NCBI RefSeq assembly: GCF_003751385.1
Contig: NZ_RJVA01000009.1
Location: forward strand, 248,001-312,000
Reading direction: 5' to 3'
DNA: 64,000 nt
Source of the DNA: Desulfosoma caldarium
Lineage (GTDB): Bacteria > Desulfobacterota > Syntrophobacteria > Syntrophobacterales > DSM-9756
Below are positions 9,018-18,129 of this stretch, piece after piece. Each line of letters opens with the position of its first letter. Position 1 is the stretch's first letter. A model generated the notes under the pieces. That model saw nothing but the letters and a program-made list of their open reading frames with translations. It did no database searches and was not told the DNA's origin. The translations under genes and the position numbers were made by a program.

Positions 9018-9572
9018 ATGACCTACGACGACGCCCTCGTTTTACTAGACAAACATCTTCACTCAAACACTCTCAAGAAGCATTGTCTGGCAACCCAGGC
9101 TATCATGCGGGAATTGGCCCGGCGTTTTCAGGAAGATGAGGAAACCTGGGCCATTGCCGGGCTTCTGCATGATCTGGACTATGAAATCACCAAGGACGTT
9201 CCGTCCGAACACGGCAAGAAGACAGTGGAAATCTTGGACGGCACGGATCTTTCCCCGGAGGTCAAGGACGCCATCTTGCGCCACAACGCAGAAGCCCTGG
9301 GTCTGGAAAGGATCACCCGCCTGGACTATGCGCTCACCTGCGCGGAAACCATCACCGGCCTTGTGGTGGCCGCAGCTTTGGTGCATCCGGAAAAGAAAAT
9401 CGCCGCCGTGAAAGTAAAATCCATCAAGAAGCGCATGAAGAGCAAGGATTTTGCCCGATCCGTCAACCGGGACCATATTCGGTTGTGCGAAAAAATCGAT
9501 GTGCCTTTGGACGACTTTATCGCCTTGAGCCTCAAAGCCATGTCGGACATCGCCTCGGAACTGGGGCTGTAG
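9018..9572 (+). CDS. HD-domain (HDIG-type) hydrolase
   Basis: 184-aa HD-superfamily protein. The metal-binding HD pair is in GLLHDLDYE near residue 53, with preceding HCLATQAIMRELA and following HNAEALG histidines. This matches the short HDIG proteins often predicted as metal-dependent phosphohydrolases. Substrate unknown; a nucleotide or phosphate ester is the family expectation. Twenty-four bases separate it from the Rho-N gene, so it likely ends this operon. Confidence 0.85.
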   Translation: MTYDDALVLLDKHLHSNTLKKHCLATQAIMRELARRFQEDEETWAIAGLLHDLDYEITKDVPSEHGKKTVEILDGTDLSPEVKDAILRHNAEALGLERITRLDYALTCAETITGLVVAAALVHPEKKIAAVKVKSIKKRMKSKDFARSVNRDHIRLCEKIDVPLDDFIALSLKAMSDIASELGL

Positions 9573-9685
9573 AGAGCACACTCTGGGAAAGAAGCGGTCG
9601 CGGCCGTAGGATCTTTTTTCGGCACGCGGCCCTTTCGCCTGAAACGGGCCGCCGGTGTGGCCCTGGTCGTGGAAAAGGAGTGCTC

Positions 9686-9895
9686 ATGAAGGTGGAGCCG
9701 AAAATCGTTGCCGCCATCACGGCGGCTGTTGCCTATTACATGCAGGCGCAAGCGGCCCACGCCGCCGCGCACGCTCCCGCCGAGCGCGCGCCAGAACCTC
9801 CGAAACCCATTGCCCCGTTCAGTGCGTGGGCCTTTTCGGGGCGTCAATCCATAATGGAAATGAGGCGTCTGTGGCAGTTGCGCCTCGCGCGATAA
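9686..9895 (+). CDS. small conserved-looking protein preceding the carboxyltransferase
   Basis: A 69-aa protein with an excellent Shine-Dalgarno (AAAAGGAG) 5 bases before its ATG. It has an alanine-rich helix at residues 7-30, a Pro/Glu linker, and a C-terminal WAFSGRQSIMEMRRLWQLR motif. The gene lies 46 bases upstream of the biotin carboxyltransferase gene on the same strand. Its position and the tail motif suggest a small accessory subunit of the decarboxylase/transcarboxylase complex, comparable in place to the gamma subunit of oxaloacetate decarboxylases. It lacks a clear transmembrane anchor. Function is inferred from position only. Confidence 0.65.
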   Translation: MKVEPKIVAAITAAVAYYMQAQAAHAAAHAPAERAPEPPKPIAPFSAWAFSGRQSIMEMRRLWQLRLAR

Positions 9896-9941
9896 ACGCG
9901 ACCCTCTCACGACCCCTTCTCGAATCAAAAGGAGACGCACA

Positions 9942-11996
9942 ATGGCGGAACAGCATGGCGTGTTGAGTGCCGGACTCGTGGATGAGCCCATTCCCGTGAC
10001 GCATCCCGTCAAGATTCAGGACCTTACCTTTCGTGATGGACACCAGTCCCTGTTCGCCACGCGGGGCCGTACGGAAGATTTTCTGCCCATCGCCGAAGAT
10101 ATGGATAAGGTGGGCTTTTATTCCATGGAAGTGTGGGGCGGAGCCACCTTTGACACCATGCATCGATTCCTGGGCGAAGACCCGTGGGAACGCATTCGCA
10201 CCCTGAAAAAATACATCAAGAACACCCCGTTTTCCATGCTGTTGCGCGGTCAGAACCTGGTGGGCTACCGCAACTATCCGGACGATGTGGCGGAAGCTTT
10301 TGTGGAACGAGCCTGTGAAAACGGCATCGACATCTTTCGCGTCTTTGATGCCCTGAACGATTTTCGCAACTTCGAGACAGCCGTCAAGGTCATCAAAAAA
10401 CACGGTAAGCACTTTCAGGGCGCCATCTGCTATTCGCTGACCGAATCGCGCATGGGCGGCGAAGTCTACAACCTGGACTACTATGTGTCCAAGGCCAAAC
10501 AACTGGCAGACATGGGTGCGGACACCATTTGTATCAAGGACATGGCCGGCCTCATCGCTCCCTATGATGCCTATGTCCTCATCAAGACCTTGAAGGAAAA
10601 TGTCAACGTGCCCATTCATCTGCACAGTCATTTCACCTCGGGCATGGCGGACATGTCGTTGCTCAAGGCCATCGAAGCCGGCGTGGACATTGTGGACACC
10701 TGCCTGTCCCCATGGGCCTACCGCACCTCACACCCGGCCGTGGAACCTTTGGTGGTGGCGCTCAAGGGCACCAACCGGGACACGGGCATGGACCTGAAGC
10801 TCTTGGCCAAATGCAGCGAATACATGGAAAAAATTTCGCCCAAGTACCGTCACTTACTGGATGACCGCATGTCCATCATCGACATCAACGTTCTGCTGCA
10901 CCAGACGCCGGGCGGCATGCTGTCCAACTTGGTGAACCAGTTGCGGGAAATGGACGCGATGGACAAGCTGGACGAAGTGTTTCGGCAGTTGCCCATCGTG
11001 CGGCGCGAGCTGGGCCAGGTGCCTCTGGTGACGCCCACCAGCCAAATTGTGGGCATTCAAACGGTGAACAATGTGCTGTTCGACACCGAGGACGAACGCT
11101 ACAAGATGATCACCGCCCAAGTTAAAGACCTCTGTTATGGCCTCTACGGGAAGACCCCCGTGCCTATCGACCCTGACGTGCAAAAGAAAGCCCTCAAGGG
11201 ATACCCACGCGGGGAGACACCCATTTCGGTACGCCCCGCCGACGTCCTGGAACCCGAGCTGGAAAAGGCGAAAAAGGACGTGGAAGGCTTGGCCAAGGAC
11301 CTCGACGATGTGCTCATCTACGCCCTGTATCCCACCACGGGCAAACGGTTCCTGCGCTGGAAATACGGCCATGAACCCATTCCGGACGAGGTCAAGCCTA
11401 AAACTTTGGAACAGGTCAAGGCGGAGGAGGAACTCATGAAAAAGGCGAAGGCAGGCCTGTTGGTGGAAAAGCCCACAAAGGAAGCGCCGCCCAAAGGTCC
11501 AGGCGTGTGCACGTTCAATGTGTTCGTGGATGGGGAATACTTTGAAGTGGAAGTGGAACAGGTGGGCGGCATGCCTCTGGTCACCCAGATAACGCCCATG
11601 GCGCAACCCGTCGCGCCACCCGCTCCGGCACAACCCGTGGCCCCGCAACCCGTGGCCCCGCAACCCACGGGACCGCAGCCCATGGTGCCGCCCCCACCGC
11701 CTAGACCCGCTCCCGCTCCGGCAGCGCAGCCTGCCGCCGCTCCACCTCCGCCCAAGCCCGCGGCGGCTCCCGTCAAGGGTGCCACCAACATCGAAGCCCC
11801 CATGCCGGGCATGATCATTCGCTATGAAAAGAAGGAAGGCGACACGGTCAACGAAGGGGATGTGGTTCTCATTCTGGAAGCCATGAAGATGGAAAACTCC
11901 ATCACAAGCCCCGTGGCCGGAACGGTTCTCAAGATCAATTACAAAGACGGCGACAGCGTGCAAAAGGGCGATGTGCTGGCTGTAATCGGTGAATAA
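9942..11996 (+). CDS. biotin-dependent carboxyltransferase (OadA/PycB-like) with BCCP domain
   Basis: 684 aa. Residues 1-480 are a carboxyltransferase TIM barrel: KIQDLTFRDGHQSLFATR, the metal site around HLHSHFTSGMADMS, and the YRTSHPAVEPLVV stretch. A Pro/Ala-rich linker (about residues 550-605) leads to a C-terminal biotinyl domain with the biotinylated lysine in ILEAMKMENSI (Lys649 by my count). It transfers a carboxyl group between oxaloacetate/pyruvate and biotin. Next to mdh and the mutase genes, it most likely works as transcarboxylase or pyruvate carboxylase in the methylmalonyl-CoA route, linking propionyl-CoA carboxylation to oxaloacetate. Biotin carboxylase is not encoded nearby. 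Confidence 0.94.
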   Translation: MAEQHGVLSAGLVDEPIPVTHPVKIQDLTFRDGHQSLFATRGRTEDFLPIAEDMDKVGFYSMEVWGGATFDTMHRFLGEDPWERIRTLKKYIKNTPFSMLLRGQNLVGYRNYPDDVAEAFVERACENGIDIFRVFDALNDFRNFETAVKVIKKHGKHFQGAICYSLTESRMGGEVYNLDYYVSKAKQLADMGADTICIKDMAGLIAPYDAYVLIKTLKENVNVPIHLHSHFTSGMADMSLLKAIEAGVDIVDTCLSPWAYRTSHPAVEPLVVALKGTNRDTGMDLKLLAKCSEYMEKISPKYRHLLDDRMSIIDINVLLHQTPGGMLSNLVNQLREMDAMDKLDEVFRQLPIVRRELGQVPLVTPTSQIVGIQTVNNVLFDTEDERYKMITAQVKDLCYGLYGKTPVPIDPDVQKKALKGYPRGETPISVRPADVLEPELEKAKKDVEGLAKDLDDVLIYALYPTTGKRFLRWKYGHEPIPDEVKPKTLEQVKAEEELMKKAKAGLLVEKPTKEAPPKGPGVCTFNVFVDGEYFEVEVEQVGGMPLVTQITPMAQPVAPPAPAQPVAPQPVAPQPTGPQPMVPPPPPRPAPAPAAQPAAAPPPPKPAAAPVKGATNIEAPMPGMIIRYEKKEGDTVNEGDVVLILEAMKMENSITSPVAGTVLKINYKDGDSVQKGDVLAVIGE

Positions 11997-12944
<948 letters not shown>

Positions 12945-13026
12945 GACGCCCTAAAGGGCGCCAATTCCCGGCACAGCCAAGGCTCCAACGCGCCCTCAAA
13001 AAGATCTTTTCACGACCTTTTTCGTT

Positions 13027-13055
13027 GAGGGGACCGGCCTTCACCGGTCCCCCTC
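13027..13055. terminator. strong hairpin between convergent mdh and moaE-like genes
   Basis: GGGGACCGG at 13029-13037 pairs perfectly with CCGGTCCCC at 13044-13052 across a 6-base loop, and the flanking GA/TC can extend the stem around a one-base bulge. It sits between two converging genes, so a bidirectional terminator is the natural reading. There is no clear T-run on either side, so it is not a canonical intrinsic terminator. Confidence 0.55.
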
Positions 13056-13084
13056 GTGCTCCTGCCGGTGCGCGAGGCCAGGCT

Positions 13085-13444
13085 TCAGCTCAAGTGTTCC
13101 TCCTTTTTTACGGCTTCCTTCTTGAGCCGATTGACCGTTTCTTCCAGCACAGGAAAGACGTTTTCTCGAATATCCCCCGCCACCACCACCAAAAGCACGT
13201 CATCGCCCACGTGACGCCGACCCGTGTGCAGGTAGGCTTCCACGGCGGCAATGCCCGGCCGGGATCGAACGTCCGCCAACACGCGATCCCAAGCATCTCG
13301 GTCGCAGTCGATATCCAGGGCCGTGGCCGGCGCGCCGCTTCGGCTCGTGGCCCGCACCACGCCGTTGTGGCAGGCAAACATGCCCACCGTGGCCGGATCC
13401 AGCCTTTTTTTCAAATCGTCGATCATTGCCTGCAAAGTGACCAT
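13085..13444 (-). CDS. molybdopterin synthase MoaE-like protein
   Basis: A 119-aa protein resembling the large (catalytic) subunit of molybdopterin synthase. The MoaE pattern is seen in HNGVVRATSRSG (substrate loop), AVEAYLHTGRRHVGDDVLLV, the DIRENVFPVLEETVNRLK helix and a C-terminal KKEE resembling the catalytic WKKE lysines. MoaE proteins are normally about 140-150 aa, so this is a short version. It is the only gene on the minus strand in the propionate cluster and lies between mdh and the mutase. No other molybdopterin gene is nearby, so a divergent function is possible. Confidence 0.75.
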   Translation of the reverse strand: MVTLQAMIDDLKKRLDPATVGMFACHNGVVRATSRSGAPATALDIDCDRDAWDRVLADVRSRPGIAAVEAYLHTGRRHVGDDVLLVVVAGDIRENVFPVLEETVNRLKKEAVKKEEHLS

Positions 13445-13487
13445 GCCTTTCCCCTTTTCAAGCGATTGCTGTTTTCACCCAGCTTCG

Positions 13488-13518
13488 ACCACAGTGGTTT
13501 CCTGAAAACCACTGTGGT
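13488..13518. promoter_or_regulatory. perfect 13-bp inverted repeat, operator- or attenuator-like
   Basis: ACCACAGTGGTTT (13488-13500) and AAACCACTGTGGT (13506-13518) are exact reverse complements around a 5-base loop. Each arm also contains its own small palindrome (CCACAGTGG and CCACTGTGG), so the site could be two adjacent operator half-sites for a dimeric regulator as well as a hairpin. It lies in the divergent space between the MoaE-like gene and the candidate mutase promoter. Confidence 0.5.
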
Positions 13519-13560
13519 TCACCCGTCGCTCACAGTCGCTCTTTCCCTTCGCACTGCCTC

Positions 13561-13589
13561 TTGCATCGGTTTTTCCTACAATGTATAAG
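13561..13589 (+). promoter_or_regulatory. candidate promoter of the methylmalonyl-CoA mutase operon
   Basis: TTGCAT at 13561-13566 and TATAAG at 13584-13589 are separated by exactly 17 bases. If used, the transcript would carry a leader of about 310 bases before the mutase ATG. I see no recognisable cobalamin riboswitch or other gene in that leader (13595-13909). The call is a pattern match. Confidence 0.45.
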
Positions 13590-13909
13590 TGCTGTGTTCC
13601 TGTGAAAATTCATGCGGCTTATCCATCGGTCGATTCCCTTTTCCGACGCTCCAAACGGGACCAGAATCGTGACGGGCTCAAGACCCGACTCGGCCCCAGG
13701 CCGAATGCATCAGCGCATAATGTACCTTGGGAAAGTTCCCCATCGAACGAGCCCATCGATAATCTTTGTCCCTGCCTGTGCTCCCCTTTTTTGTCAACCC
13801 CTGTCGACGCCAAAACCGTTTCGACGCCCATGGGTTCAAAGGGGCCATCCCCTTTTCGGGCCTCGGGCGTCTTTGGGGCCAACGCGGAAAGCCATTGAGG
13901 AGGGTCATC

Positions 13910-15589
13910 ATGTTTGACGACAAGGCACTGGAACGCATTCGGGCCGGAAAAGAAAACTGGGAAAAAAACACGCTGACCAAAACCCTGTCCAAGGCACCCG
14001 AACGTAAGGCGGTGTTCACGAGCATTTCGGGCACGCCTGTACAAAGGCTTTACACCCCGCTGGATGTGCAAAACCTGGACTACGAGCGGGATCTGGGGTA
14101 TCCGGGCCAGTTTCCGTTCACGCGCGGAGTCCAGCCGACCATGTATCGGGGCCGGTACTGGACCATGCGCCAATACGCCGGGTTTGGCAATGCCCGCGAA
14201 AGCAATGCCCGTTACCGGTACCTTTTGGAGCAAGGCCAGACGGGTCTCAGCGTGGCCTTTGATCTGCCGACCCAAGCAGGCTACGACAGCGATCACCCAC
14301 TGTCCATGGGCGAAGTGGGCAAGGTGGGCGTGGCCATCGATTCCTTGGACGACATGAAGATCCTCTTTGACGGCATTCCTCTGGATAAGGTGACCACGTC
14401 CATGACCATCAACGCGCCGGCCACGGTGCTTCTGGCCATGTACCTGGCCATTGCCGAAGAACAAGGGGTTCCCTTTGACAAGGTCGGCGGCACCGTGCAA
14501 AACGATATTCTCAAGGAAATCATCTGCCGAGGCCAATATATCTTTCCACCCAAGCCCAGCATGCGCCTGACGGTGGACCTCATCGAGTATTGCTTCAAAC
14601 ACGTGCCCAGATGGAACACCATCTCCATCAGCGGCTACCACATTCGCGAGGCGGGATCCACGGCGGCTCAGGAAATGGCCTTTACCATCGCCGACGGCAT
14701 CGCCTACGTGCAGGCCTGCGTGGATCGAGGTCTTGCCGTGGACAGCTTTGCCCCGCGCCTGAGCTTTTTCTTTAACGCCTTTACCAATGTGCTGGAAGAA
14801 GTGGCCAAATTCCGTGCCGGTCGCCGAGTCTGGGCCCGAATCATGAAAGAACGATTCGGCGCCAAGAATCCGCGCTCCATGATGATGCGCTACCATGTGC
14901 AAACGGGCGGCGTGACCCTCACGGCCCAACAGCCCCTGAACAACATCGTGCGCGTGGCCCTGCAAGCCTACGCGGCCGCTTTGGGCGGTTGCCAGTCGCT
15001 GCACACCAACTCCTACGACGAAGCCCTGTGCCTGCCCACGCAGGAAGCCGTGACGGTGGCCCTGAGAACGCAACAGATTGTGGCCGAAGAAAGCGGCGCC
15101 ACCGACACCATCGATCCCCTGGCCGGGTCCTATTTCGTGGAAGCCATGACGGACAAAATCGAAGCGGATATCGAAGAGTACATCAAAAAGATCGATGCCA
15201 TGGGAGGCACACTGGCCGCCATCGAACAGGGCTACATTCAAAAGGAAATTCAGGACAGCGCTTACCGGTTCCAAAAAGAAATCGAAAGCGGCGACCGAGT
15301 CTACGTAGGCATCAATAAATACACCATGGAAGAACCCGAACCCACGAATCTTCTTAAGGTGGACATGAAACTGGGAGAAATCGAAGCGGCGAAACTTAAA
15401 AAACTGCGTGCTGAAAGGGATCAGGCCACGTGGAAGGCTGCTCTGGATCGCCTGCGCGAGGTGTCCCGGTCCGAGGAAAACGTCATGCCGGCCGTCATCG
15501 ACGCGGTCAAGGCTCGGGCCACCATCGGAGAAATCTGCGACGTGTGGCGGGAAATCTTTGGGGAATATCGGCCCAAGGAATTCGTGTAA
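13910..15589 (+). CDS. methylmalonyl-CoA mutase, large catalytic subunit
   Basis: Substrate-binding TIM-barrel subunit of methylmalonyl-CoA mutase, about 559 aa, lacking the B12 domain, which is a separate downstream gene. Recognisable stretches: [59 protein letters not shown], the [20 protein letters not shown] substrate loop and [13 protein letters not shown]. It interconverts methylmalonyl-CoA and succinyl-CoA. ATG 13910 follows GAGGAGG; open frame upstream of it is not family-like. This split architecture occurs in archaea and in propionate-oxidising bacteria. The following genes supply the B12 subunit and the chaperone GTPase. Confidence 0.96.
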   Translation: MFDDKALERIRAGKENWEKNTLTKTLSKAPERKAVFTSISGTPVQRLYTPLDVQNLDYERDLGYPGQFPFTRGVQPTMYRGRYWTMRQYAGFGNARESNARYRYLLEQGQTGLSVAFDLPTQAGYDSDHPLSMGEVGKVGVAIDSLDDMKILFDGIPLDKVTTSMTINAPATVLLAMYLAIAEEQGVPFDKVGGTVQNDILKEIICRGQYIFPPKPSMRLTVDLIEYCFKHVPRWNTISISGYHIREAGSTAAQEMAFTIADGIAYVQACVDRGLAVDSFAPRLSFFFNAFTNVLEEVAKFRAGRRVWARIMKERFGAKNPRSMMMRYHVQTGGVTLTAQQPLNNIVRVALQAYAAALGGCQSLHTNSYDEALCLPTQEAVTVALRTQQIVAEESGATDTIDPLAGSYFVEAMTDKIEADIEEYIKKIDAMGGTLAAIEQGYIQKEIQDSAYRFQKEIESGDRVYVGINKYTMEEPEPTNLLKVDMKLGEIEAAKLKKLRAERDQATWKAALDRLREVSRSEENVMPAVIDAVKARATIGEICDVWREIFGEYRPKEFV

Positions 15590-15719
15590 GAAAAAAGTCA
15601 CCAAAAAGCCCAAAGAAATCGCAGAATAGACCCCTTTTGCCCCTTTCGCGCCCCAAGCGAAAGCGGCAAAGAGCGCCCTACCCTAAGAATACAGGGTGGT
15701 CGCCCAGTGGAGGAACAAA

Positions 15720-16127
15720 ATGGCTCAGGACAGAAAGATCAAGATCATTGTGGCCAAACCCGGCTTGGACGGCCATGACCGCGGCGCCAAGTTGTTGGCC
15801 CGCATTTTCGCGGAAGCGGGCATGGAAGTGGTGTACACGGGGCTTCGACAAACCCCGGAAATGATTGTAGAAACCGCTATACAGGAAGACGCCGATGTGG
15901 TCGGGCTTTCCAGCCTTTCGGGCGTGCACATGTATTTCTTTCCTCGCGTGGTGCAGCTTCTTAAGGAAAAAGGCCTGGACGACGTGCTTGTTGTGGGCGG
16001 CGGCATCATTCCTTCGGAAGACGTGCCGGAACTGAAAAAGGCTGGGGTGGCCGAAATCTTCGGCCCGGGCACGCCCACGGCCAAGATCGTGGAATTCATC
16101 AAGAACAACGTGCGCAAGCGCGATTAA
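15720..16127 (+). CDS. methylmalonyl-CoA mutase, cobalamin-binding small subunit
   Basis: B12-binding domain as a stand-alone subunit, about 135 aa. The base-off cobalamin motif is [12 protein letters not shown] (DxHxxG, His supplying the lower axial ligand), followed by [12 protein letters not shown] and [15 protein letters not shown], the usual corrin-contacting segments. It pairs with the large subunit 130 bases upstream to form the active mutase. ATG 15720 follows GGAGG; a few in-frame codons precede it but do not fit the family start. Confidence 0.96.
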   Translation: MAQDRKIKIIVAKPGLDGHDRGAKLLARIFAEAGMEVVYTGLRQTPEMIVETAIQEDADVVGLSSLSGVHMYFFPRVVQLLKEKGLDDVLVVGGGIIPSEDVPELKKAGVAEIFGPGTPTAKIVEFIKNNVRKRD

Positions 16128-16137
16128 CGGATTTCCC

Positions 16138-17088
16138 ATGCGAGACTACGCCAAGGAAGTGCTGGAAGGATCGCCTCGGGCGGCGGCTCGGCTCATCAGC
16201 TGGTTGGAAGACGAAGACGCGCGAGCCCTGGAACATATGGAACGGCTCTACCCGCACACGGGTCGAGCTTACGTCGTGGGGATCACGGGATCGCCTGGAG
16301 CGGGTAAGAGCACTTTGACGGACAAGTTCACCTTTGCTTTGCGTCGCCAAGGCCTCACCGTCGGGATCATTGCCGTGGACCCCAGCAGTCCGTTCTCGGG
16401 CGGAGCGGTTCTGGGGGACCGCGTGCGCATGAGCCGTCTTGCCACGGACCCGGGAGTCTTCATTCGCAGCATGGCCACTCGAGGTTATCTCGGCGGGTTG
16501 GCCAAAGCCACCGGGGAGGTGGTCAAGGTCTTGGACGCCTTTGGCAAGGACATCATCGTCATCGAAACGGTCGGGGTCGGCCAGGACGAGGTGGACATCA
16601 TTCGGCTGGCCGACACCACGTGCCTGGTGCTGGTTCCGGGTCTAGGCGACACGATTCAGAGCATGAAGGCCGGGGTGATGGAAATCGCGGACATCTTCAT
16701 CATCAACAAGGCGGATCGCCCGGGAACGGACCAGCTCTACACCGAAGTGACCTCTCGCGTGGAACAGGATGCCCACATCAAGGAACGGGCCTGGACGCCC
16801 CCTGTGGTGCGGACCGTCGCCGTGGAAGACCAGGGCATTGACGACCTTCTGCAGGCGGTTAACGCGCACCGGCAATTCCTGAAGGCATCCGGAGCGCTGG
16901 AAGAAAAGCGGCGCCAACGAACTCGCGATGAAACCTTGCGAATGATCCACGCCGAAGTCTTTCGGCGCCTTTATGAACGGCTGACGGCCAACGGCCAGCT
17001 GGACGCCCTGGTGGAAGCCATTGTGGAAAAGCGAGAAAGCCCCTACCGCGCCATGCAGGACGTGCTGGCGCGGTGGCTCAAGGAGTGA
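16138..17088 (+). CDS. meaB: MeaB/ArgK-type GTPase, mutase chaperone
   Basis: G3E-family P-loop GTPase of 316 aa that protects methylmalonyl-CoA mutase and gates cobalamin loading. Motifs: Walker A GSPGAGKSTL near residue 50, DPSSPFSGGAVLGDRVRM, FIRSMATRGYLGGLA (characteristic of MeaB), VIETVGVGQDEVDI, and the guanine-specificity NKAD. Starts 10 bases after the B12 subunit stop, so it is in the same operon. The C-terminal dimerisation arm (about 265-316) is present. Older annotations call such genes argK; the mutase context makes MeaB the right reading. Confidence 0.95.
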   Translation: MRDYAKEVLEGSPRAAARLISWLEDEDARALEHMERLYPHTGRAYVVGITGSPGAGKSTLTDKFTFALRRQGLTVGIIAVDPSSPFSGGAVLGDRVRMSRLATDPGVFIRSMATRGYLGGLAKATGEVVKVLDAFGKDIIVIETVGVGQDEVDIIRLADTTCLVLVPGLGDTIQSMKAGVMEIADIFIINKADRPGTDQLYTEVTSRVEQDAHIKERAWTPPVVRTVAVEDQGIDDLLQAVNAHRQFLKASGALEEKRRQRTRDETLRMIHAEVFRRLYERLTANGQLDALVEAIVEKRESPYRAMQDVLARWLKE

Positions 17089-17708
17089 TGGCCCCGCAGA
17101 GCTCGCAAAGGCCGGGCTGCGGCGCCGTCACGCGTCGACGGTTCGCGCACATTCCCGTGAAAGTGAAGCCCCATGAATCTCCATGAGCTTGCGTCCCGAA
17201 TCCTTGGCCCGGCGATGGATGGGCATCGGCATGTGGGGCCGAGCCTTTTGGAATCCACGTCTGAAGAAGGCCTGGGCCATGAGGGAAGCCCAAGGGGCAT
17301 GGCTTACAGACGCCGGCACCCTGCCCCTAAGCGACAAGGGCAAAAATCTGGAATGCGGCGATCGACCGGACTTTTTGGTCGAAGACACGGTCCTTGTAGA
17401 GTCTAACGCATGCAAACACATGGAACCGCCAGGGTCCTTTCGAACCGCAAGCTCACGGGCCGTTCCGTGGGGCTTTTGATCAACCACAACGCGCCTGTTT
17501 TGAAAGACGGCATCCACCGCCTCGAGTTTATATTCAAGACAGGTTGCGTTGTGCCGAAGGCGCAGGGGGGCGCACGCATCCGGGGGACCCCGTTTCTCAG
17601 CCCACTGCGCCTAGGCGGTGATTTTTCCGTTTTTCACGTCACCCAAAACATGTGAACAGGTCATGCAACCATCCCACATATTCCAAAACCCCCAAAGGAG
17701 GATCGCCC
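17089..17708. other. 620-base gap between meaB and the epimerase, no gene recognised
   Basis: Several short open frames exist on both strands but none has a family-like sequence, a convincing Shine-Dalgarno or codon use like the neighbours. A ribosome site (AAAGGAGG) at its right end belongs to the epimerase. It may hold a promoter for the epimerase-chelatase genes; I could not pick a convincing one. Confidence 0.5.
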
Positions 17709-18119
17709 ATGAAAGTGCTCAAAGTGGACCATATCGGTATCGCCGTCAAATCCATCGACCAAGCGCAAAAGCTTTATCGCGAAATCCTGGGCCTGCCGGA
17801 TCACGGCCGCGAAACCGTCGCCGAACAAAAGGTCATCACGGCCTTCTTTCCCGTGGGCGACACGGAAGTCGAACTCCTCGAATCCACCGCTGCCGATGGC
17901 CCGGTGGCCAAATTCATTGAAAAAAAAGGCGAAGGCGTGCACCATATCGCCTTTCGTGTGGAAAACATCGACGCCGCTTTGGAAGAACTGAAAGCGCAAG
18001 GCGTCCAGCTCATCGATCAAACACCGCGCCAAGGGGCCGGAGGGGCCCGCATCGCCTTTTTACACCCCAAGGCCACGGGCGGCGTGTTGGTGGAGTTGTG
18101 TGAGCGAAAGGACGCGTAG
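17709..18119 (+). CDS. mce: methylmalonyl-CoA epimerase
   Basis: Vicinal-oxygen-chelate enzyme of about 136 aa that interconverts (S)- and (R)-methylmalonyl-CoA, the stereoisomer used by the mutase. Features: VDHIGIAVKSIDQAQKLY at the N-terminus with the first metal histidine, GEGVHHIAFRVENIDAAL in the middle, and the metal-binding glutamate in the C-terminal GGVLVELCE. Length and motif order fit the family closely. ATG 17709 follows AAAGGAGG at 7 bases; codons upstream in frame are not part of the domain. It is followed after 10 bases by the chelatase gene. Confidence 0.96.
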   Translation: MKVLKVDHIGIAVKSIDQAQKLYREILGLPDHGRETVAEQKVITAFFPVGDTEVELLESTAADGPVAKFIEKKGEGVHHIAFRVENIDAALEELKAQGVQLIDQTPRQGAGGARIAFLHPKATGGVLVELCERKDA

Positions 18120-18129
18120 GACCCGTCCC

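Noticed and set aside
13619-15613. 664-residue antisense frame opposite the methylmalonyl-CoA mutase
   Set aside because: Histidine- and glycine-rich reading of a GC-rich gene's opposite strand; the mutase frame has full family conservation.
17089-17520. Possible small genes between meaB and the epimerase on either strand
   Set aside because: No ribosome site, no motif, no coherent codon bias. Treated as non-coding.
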